Part shown: positions 7,450 through 11,357 of the stretch, in pieces
Numbering within the stretch: position 1 is the stretch's first letter
How the letters are laid out: each line of letters begins with the position of its first letter
Assembly (NCBI GenBank): GCA_902468045.1
Contig: CABQXG010000021.1
Location: forward strand, 1-11,357
Source: an uncultured Collinsella sp.
GTDB lineage: Bacteria > Actinomycetota > Coriobacteriia > Coriobacteriales > Coriobacteriaceae
Reading direction: 5' to 3'
DNA: 11,357 nucleotides
Notes under the pieces: generated by a model
What the model was told of the DNA's origin: nothing
Databases searched by the model: none
Seen by the model: only the letters and a program-made list of their open reading frames with translations
Translations under genes and position numbers: made by a program

Positions 7450-8433
7450 ATGGCCCAATACGCTGCCAGCGAAATCGAAAACTTGCCCGATAGCCCTGTG
7501 GCCCGTGAGGATTTGGGCGCGGGCGGTATTCCCCGGGGCGCCGGCGCACGCTCTCCGCTGTTCTGGAAGGTTCTGCTACTTTCGGTGGCAGTCGTCTGGG
7601 GCTACTCCTTTACGACCATGAAGGACGCGCTCGACACCATTCCGGTGTTTGAACTGCTCTACGTGCGCTTTCTGCCTGCGGCGTTGGTCATGTTTGTCAT
7701 CTTCCACAAGCGCATCATCGCGCACCTCAATGCCCGCAACCTTATCGTCGGACTTGGAATGGGCACACTAATGTGGGCTGCCTACGTCCTGCAGACAGTC
7801 GGCCTGGCGCACACCACGGCGGGCAAGAATGCTTTTTTGACGGGCACGTATTGCATCCTCGTGCCGTTCGCGAGCTATTTTCTGAGCGGCGAAAAACTCA
7901 CCCGCTATAACCTGGGCGCGGCACTGCTGTGCTTGGCGGGCATTGGCTTGGTGGCCCTCGATAGCGTTGAATTCAACATCGGTGACGTCATTACGCTGGC
8001 GGGCGCGGTCTTCTTCGCCATCCAGATGGCGGTGACCGCCAAGTACGGTCGCAAAATGGACATCAACGTCATCACGTTTTGGATGTTTGTGGGCAACGGC
8101 ATGCTGAGCCTGATCTCGTCGCTGCTATTCGAGACCCAAGCGCCTCTGTCCGTTTGGACGCCGAGCTTTATCAGTGTGATGGCGTTTCTCTCGGTGGGCT
8201 GTACGTGCGTGGCTCTGCTCATCCAAAACGTCGGCCTGGCGCATGTCCCGGCCTCGACGGGCTCGCTGCTCCTTTCGATGGAGTCGCCTTCGGGTGTGTT
8301 GTTTTCGGTGCTGCTGATGGGGGAGGCGCTCACCTCGCGCCTGCTCGCCGGCTTCGTGCTTATCTTCCTGTCGATTATCTTGAGCGAGACTCACTTCGAT
8401 TTTTTGCGCAAAAAGCCGCGAGCGCGATTGTAG
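7450..8433 (+). CDS. EamA/DMT-family transporter (RhaT/RarD-like)
   Basis: An inner-membrane carrier of the drug/metabolite transporter superfamily, 327 residues, probably ten membrane helices in two homologous EamA halves (about 42-170 and 178-312). The first half begins with the typical VVWGYSFTTMKDAL (48-61) and ends with FLTGTYCILVPFASYFLSGE (129-148). The second half ends with the matching LSMESPSGVLFSVLLMGEAL (275-294). A hydrophilic N-terminal tail of about 38 residues precedes the first helix. ATG 7450 is supported by a GAGGA site (7439-7443) 6 nt upstream. Family members move amino acids, nucleotide-type metabolites or sugars, mostly as exporters; nothing here identifies the substrate. 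It stands as a single transcription unit between two intrinsic terminators. Confidence 0.92.
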   Translation: MAQYAASEIENLPDSPVAREDLGAGGIPRGAGARSPLFWKVLLLSVAVVWGYSFTTMKDALDTIPVFELLYVRFLPAALVMFVIFHKRIIAHLNARNLIVGLGMGTLMWAAYVLQTVGLAHTTAGKNAFLTGTYCILVPFASYFLSGEKLTRYNLGAALLCLAGIGLVALDSVEFNIGDVITLAGAVFFAIQMAVTAKYGRKMDINVITFWMFVGNGMLSLISSLLFETQAPLSVWTPSFISVMAFLSVGCTCVALLIQNVGLAHVPASTGSLLLSMESPSGVLFSVLLMGEALTSRLLAGFVLIFLSIILSETHFDFLRKKPRARL

Positions 8434-8443
8434 ACAACTTGTT

Positions 8444-8472
8444 GCGCCGCCCTTCTGGGGTGGCGCTTTTTT
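8444..8472 (+). terminator. Intrinsic terminator after the EamA transporter
   Basis: GCGCCGCCC (8444-8452) pairs with GGGTGGCGC (8458-8466), a 9-bp stem with one G-U pair and a short TTCTG loop, followed by six T residues (8467-8472). It begins 11 bp after the stop codon. Confidence 0.9.
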
Positions 8473-8498
8473 ATGCCCCGCCTTTAAAGTTATGCATT

Positions 8499-8520
8499 GC
8501 ACTTTAGAACATGAAAGTGC
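8499..8520. promoter_or_regulatory. Inverted repeat upstream of the M20 hydrolase, possible operator
   Basis: GCACTTT (8499-8505) and AAAGTGC (8514-8520) are perfect 7-bp inverted arms separated by 8 bp, about 30 bp before the hydrolase start. The repeat overlaps where a -35 box would lie if the extended -10 TGC-TAAAAC (8525-8533) is used. No T-tract follows, so an operator is a better reading than a terminator. No cognate regulator is present in the window. Confidence 0.4.
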
Positions 8521-8550
8521 TTACTGCTAAAACTTCACTGGAGGGCATCT

Positions 8551-9846
8551 ATGGCACCAGCTCTGTCCGATTTTCAACCGCAATCAGCGCCCAAGGCCAC
8601 CGCGGCGGCGCAGACCGCTATCGGTGACGGTCTTGTTGCAGAGGCTCAGGCTTTTGCAGACGAGCTCGCTGCGTGGCGACACGATTTACACCAGATGCCC
8701 GAGCTGGGTAATAACCTCCCACAGACCTCTGCGTATATCCAAGCGCGCCTGACCGAGATGGACATTCCATTTGCTACGCTCGTCGATGGTTCCTGTGTTG
8801 TGGGCCTTGTCGGTGCCGGTGCCACCGCGGCCCAAGGCAATGGCGTCTGCACGGACGAACAGGCCGGAACGGTCGTTATGTTGCGTGGCGACATGGACGC
8901 CCTGCCCGTTGTCGAGGAATCCGGCGAGTCCTTCGCATCCACCAATGGCTGCATGCACGCATGTGGACACGATATGCACGCGACGGCGCTGCTTGGTGCG
9001 GCGCGCCTGCTCAAGGCCCGCGAGGCCGAGCTTGTCGACGCCAATGCCACCGTCAAGCTGCTGTTCCAGCCGGGCGAGGAGACCTTTGAGGGGGCACGCG
9101 CTGCCATCGCCGATGGCTTGCTCGAGAACCCGCGTCCCCAGGCTGCCTTTGCCATGCACGTTAATAGCCAGTCGCCGCTTGGCCTGGTGCTCTATGGGAG
9201 CCCGGCGCTTTCGGGCGTGTACGGTTTCCGCATCACGCTGCAAGGCAAGGGTGGCCATGGCTCGAGCCCCGAGATCTGCATCGACCCCATAACGGCCGGT
9301 GTGCATGTGCACCTGGCACTCCAGGAGCTCATCGCTCGCGAGGTGCCGGCGGCTAAGGAGGTCGCACTGACCGTGGGTAAGTTTGCCGGCGGCCAAGCGG
9401 CCAACGTCATCCCAGATACCTGCGTGCTGGAAGGCACACTGCGCGGCTTCGACGTCGAGCTCATGGAGCACCTTAAGACCCGCATCGCGGAGGTCGTCAA
9501 AGGTGTTGCCACGACCTATCGTACGCCGGCGACCATCGAGACGCTCTCGGATGTTCCCCCGCTCGTACTCGATGACGACATGACTCAGGCATCGCTGGGC
9601 TATGTGGGTGCGACATTGCCCAAGGCCGCCTTCTTGCCGCTGTTCCATGCCATGGCGAGCGAGGACTTTGCGCTTATCTCGAGCGAGATACCGAGCGCAT
9701 ACTTTACGATCGGCGCGGCTGTGACCGATGCGGACGAACACTTTGCCCAACATCATCCCAAGGCGCGCTTTAGCGATGCCGAATTGTCGCTCGGCGCCGC
9801 GGCTTATGCGGCAGTCGCTTTGGGCTATATCGCCGACCACCGGTAG
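8551..9846 (+). CDS. M20D-family metal-dependent amidohydrolase (N-acyl-amino acid/hippurate hydrolase type)
   Basis: A cytoplasmic binuclear metallohydrolase of peptidase family M20, subfamily M20D (relatives: HipO, AbgA/AbgB, plant ILR1), 431 residues. These enzymes cleave the amide bond of N-acyl amino acids or aminoacyl conjugates. Visible motifs: RHDLHQMPELG (43-53); LRGDMDALPV (111-120); HACGHDMHAT (136-145), with likely metal ligands Cys138 and His140; the PGEE pair Glu176-Glu177; AMHV His203; and a C-terminal HHPKARF with His401/402. The central dimerisation (lid) domain is about 222-335 and includes GKGGHGSSP. All expected catalytic residues are present. ATG 8551 has a GGAGGG site (8540-8545) 5 nt upstream. 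A roughly 30-residue Ala-rich N-terminal tail and a small insertion (88-106) before the metal-site strand look lineage-specific. The substrate cannot be read from sequence. The next gene is an MFS carrier. Confidence 0.93.
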   Translation: MAPALSDFQPQSAPKATAAAQTAIGDGLVAEAQAFADELAAWRHDLHQMPELGNNLPQTSAYIQARLTEMDIPFATLVDGSCVVGLVGAGATAAQGNGVCTDEQAGTVVMLRGDMDALPVVEESGESFASTNGCMHACGHDMHATALLGAARLLKAREAELVDANATVKLLFQPGEETFEGARAAIADGLLENPRPQAAFAMHVNSQSPLGLVLYGSPALSGVYGFRITLQGKGGHGSSPEICIDPITAGVHVHLALQELIAREVPAAKEVALTVGKFAGGQAANVIPDTCVLEGTLRGFDVELMEHLKTRIAEVVKGVATTYRTPATIETLSDVPPLVLDDDMTQASLGYVGATLPKAAFLPLFHAMASEDFALISSEIPSAYFTIGAAVTDADEHFAQHHPKARFSDAELSLGAAAYAAVALGYIADHR

Positions 9847-9852
9847 CACCCA

Positions 9853-9909
9853 ACCTTGCCTTTCAAGCCTGCGGGCATGGCCATAAGGCCTATGCCCTTG
9901 TCTTTCAAG
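9853..9909 (+). repeat. Direct repeat pair flanking a hairpin, downstream of the M20 hydrolase
   Basis: CCTTGCCTTTCAAG (9853-9866) and CCTTGTCTTTCAAG (9896-9909) match at 13 of 14 positions with a 43-bp period. Each has a CTTG...CAAG mini-palindrome. Between them lies a hairpin: GGGCATGGCC (9873-9882) with GGCCTATGCCC (9887-9897), one bulged T and an ATAA loop. The hairpin plus the following TTGTCTTT could be a weak terminator for the hydrolase. Confidence 0.45.
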
Positions 9910-9968
9910 GCAATCTTGGGCACTACCGGCGCCCGGCGCAGGCTATTCGTTTGTTTAAAAGGAGCAGT

Positions 9969-11272
9969 ATGTCCCGGCAGTATAAATTCTTCCCCGGTTG
10001 GCTTGTCGTGGCCTCCGGCTTTGTCGTCATGGCCACGTGCTACACGATTTTCGTTAACTGCATGAGCCTGTTCCAGCCGCTCATCGTCAGCGACTTGGGC
10101 ATTTCTCTTGCGCAGTACAACATCTCCAACGCCATCTCCACCGTGGTGAGCGTTATCGGCTCACTTGTGATCGGTCATGTGGCCGATAAAGTGAGCGGTC
10201 GCGTTTTGGGTTCCCTCACTGTTATCGCCACCTCTGCCGTTCTTGCCGGCATGAGCTTTGTCGGTGAGCTGTGGCAGGTCTACGTGCTCTTTGCCGTCTC
10301 GGGCTGCTTTGCCGTCGCCTCGACCCGCCTGCTCATTAGCCTTGTGACCGCCAACTGGTTTACGGCCAAGCGAGGCCTTGCCATCTCCATCGCACTTTCG
10401 GGCTCGGGCTTTGGCGGGGCTATTCTGTCTCCCATCGTGAGCTCGCTTATCGTGAGCGTTGGCTGGCGTTCCGCCTTCCTGGTGCTCGCGGCTATCTGCA
10501 TGGTGGCGGCGCTGCCCATCACGGCCTATTCCTTCCGCACCAAGCCTTCCGAGATCGGCCTCAAGCCGCTCGGCGAGAACCCGGGCGATCCGTCCATCTC
10601 GACGGCTGGCGACAAGGACGAGCACACGGCGCCCGAGGTTAACGTTGGCTGGTCTCGCATCAAGAAGAGCCCGGCGTTTTGGCTGCTTGTCGTCGCCTTC
10701 CTCTTTATGGGCCTCGTTAACGGCGCCATCTTGCCCAACCAGGTCACCAACATGACGAGCGTTACCGTCAACGGCGCCAAGATCGTCACGGGCGGCCACG
10801 ATCCCATGTGGGCGGGCACTGTGCTTTCGGCCTATATGGTCACCGTCGTTATCGCCAAGATTTCGCTCGGCGCCATCTACGATCGCTTTGGTCTGCGCTT
10901 TGGCAACGTGCTGGGATCCGTTGCGTGCATCGTCGCCTGCGTCGCCCTGTGCTTCCCCGCAACCGACCTCGGCCCCATCGTGGCTGCCATTAGCTTTGGT
11001 ATCGGAACGTGCATGGGCACCATCACGCCCACTATCGCCGCATCCAAGCAGTTTGGAATGGCCGACCTGGGCAAAGTCACGGGCACCATTACCTCGCTCG
11101 AGATGGTCGGCGGCACCGTGGGTGCCATTGTCTGAGCGTGCTGTTCGATGCCACGGGCTCCTTTGTGAGCACCTGGATTGTGTGCCTGGCGTGCTCTGTG
11201 GTCATGCTCGTGTTCCTGCTGGCATCCGAGCCCATCGCCGCCAAGCTGCGCGCGAGCGTGGCGGGGGAGTAG
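9969..11272 (+). pseudogene. Major facilitator superfamily transporter, frameshifted near its 3' end
   Basis: A twelve-helix secondary carrier whose N-terminal frame gives 388 residues, then stops at TGA 11133-11135. The family sequence continues in the -1 frame from CTG 11132 to TAG 11270-11272 (LSVLFDATGSF..., then a last membrane helix TWIVCLACSVVMLVFLLAS). One missing C in GTC-CTG explains the break; restoring it gives a 434-residue protein of normal MFS length. MFS motif A is visible as GHVADKVSGRVLG (69-81), with its second-half counterpart GAIYDRFGLRFGN (301-313). The fold resembles oxalate/formate or monocarboxylate-type carriers, with a hydrophilic central loop near 190-230. ATG 9969 has an AAAAGGAG site 4 nt upstream; an upstream in-frame TTG (9951) is rejected. 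The truncation removes the last helix, so function is doubtful if the shift is real. A sequencing error is equally possible. Confidence 0.85.
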
Positions 11273-11322
11273 ACGTCCGTCGCTCTTTGCTGTTCGCCCC
11301 GTTCTGTCCGTGGCCGCCTAGG

Positions 11323-11356
11323 AAGCCGAATGGATGCTCGTACCGTCATTCGGTTT
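11323..11356 (+). terminator. Probable terminator after the MFS gene, at window edge
   Basis: CCGAATG (11326-11332) and CATTCGG (11347-11353) pair perfectly. Flanking A-T and G-U pairs (11323-11325 with 11354-11356) extend the stem, and a T-run begins before the window ends. It lies about 50 bp after the frameshifted gene's final stop. The T-tract cannot be judged fully because the sequence ends. Confidence 0.5.
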
Positions 11357-11357
11357 C

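Noticed and set aside
8686..9849. A 387-codon open frame on the minus strand
   Set aside because: It is antisense to the M20D hydrolase, whose complete catalytic motif set proves the plus-strand frame.
11125..11140. Programmed -1 ribosomal frameshifting in the MFS gene
   Set aside because: There is no X-XXY-YYZ slippery heptamer and no evident downstream pseudoknot. A simple missing base explains the data better.

Overview
The window is a GC-rich chromosomal stretch with every recognisable gene on the plus strand. The best guess is a Coriobacteriia gut actinobacterium of the Collinsella type. That rests on the GC-biased third codon positions, the near-perfect Shine-Dalgarno sites, and a tandem pair of large YhgE/Pip membrane proteins next to small transporters and a peptidase. 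It is inference, not a species identification. I see no rRNA, tRNA, CRISPR array, integrase, transposase or phage gene.

Layout: (1) 2-1978, htpG (Hsp90 chaperone), missing its first residues at the window edge and followed by an unusually long hairpin that can act as a terminator. (2) 1979-2277, an AT-richer control region with palindromes and possible promoter elements. (3) 2278-7248, two consecutive YhgE/Pip-family proteins. They are very likely one operon: the stop codon of the first abuts the start codon of the second, whose full-strength ribosome binding site lies inside the end of the first gene. (4) 7249-7449, a strong intrinsic terminator overlapping a promoter-like sequence. (5) 7450-8433, an EamA/DMT-family transporter with its own terminator. 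(6) 8551-9846, an M20D-type amidohydrolase/carboxypeptidase. (7) 9969-11272, a major facilitator superfamily transporter broken by a one-base frameshift near 11132. A probable terminator is cut off by the window end.

The genes form separate units: protein folding (htpG), an envelope membrane pair (YhgE/Pip), a metabolite exporter or importer (EamA), and a possible scavenging pair (M20D hydrolase plus MFS carrier). The most noteworthy items are the translationally coupled YhgE/Pip paralogues with an asymmetric C-terminal extension on the first, the nested palindrome after htpG, and the frameshift in the MFS gene. I found no clear evidence of a wholly new multi-gene system. The YhgE/Pip pair is the only poorly understood module here.
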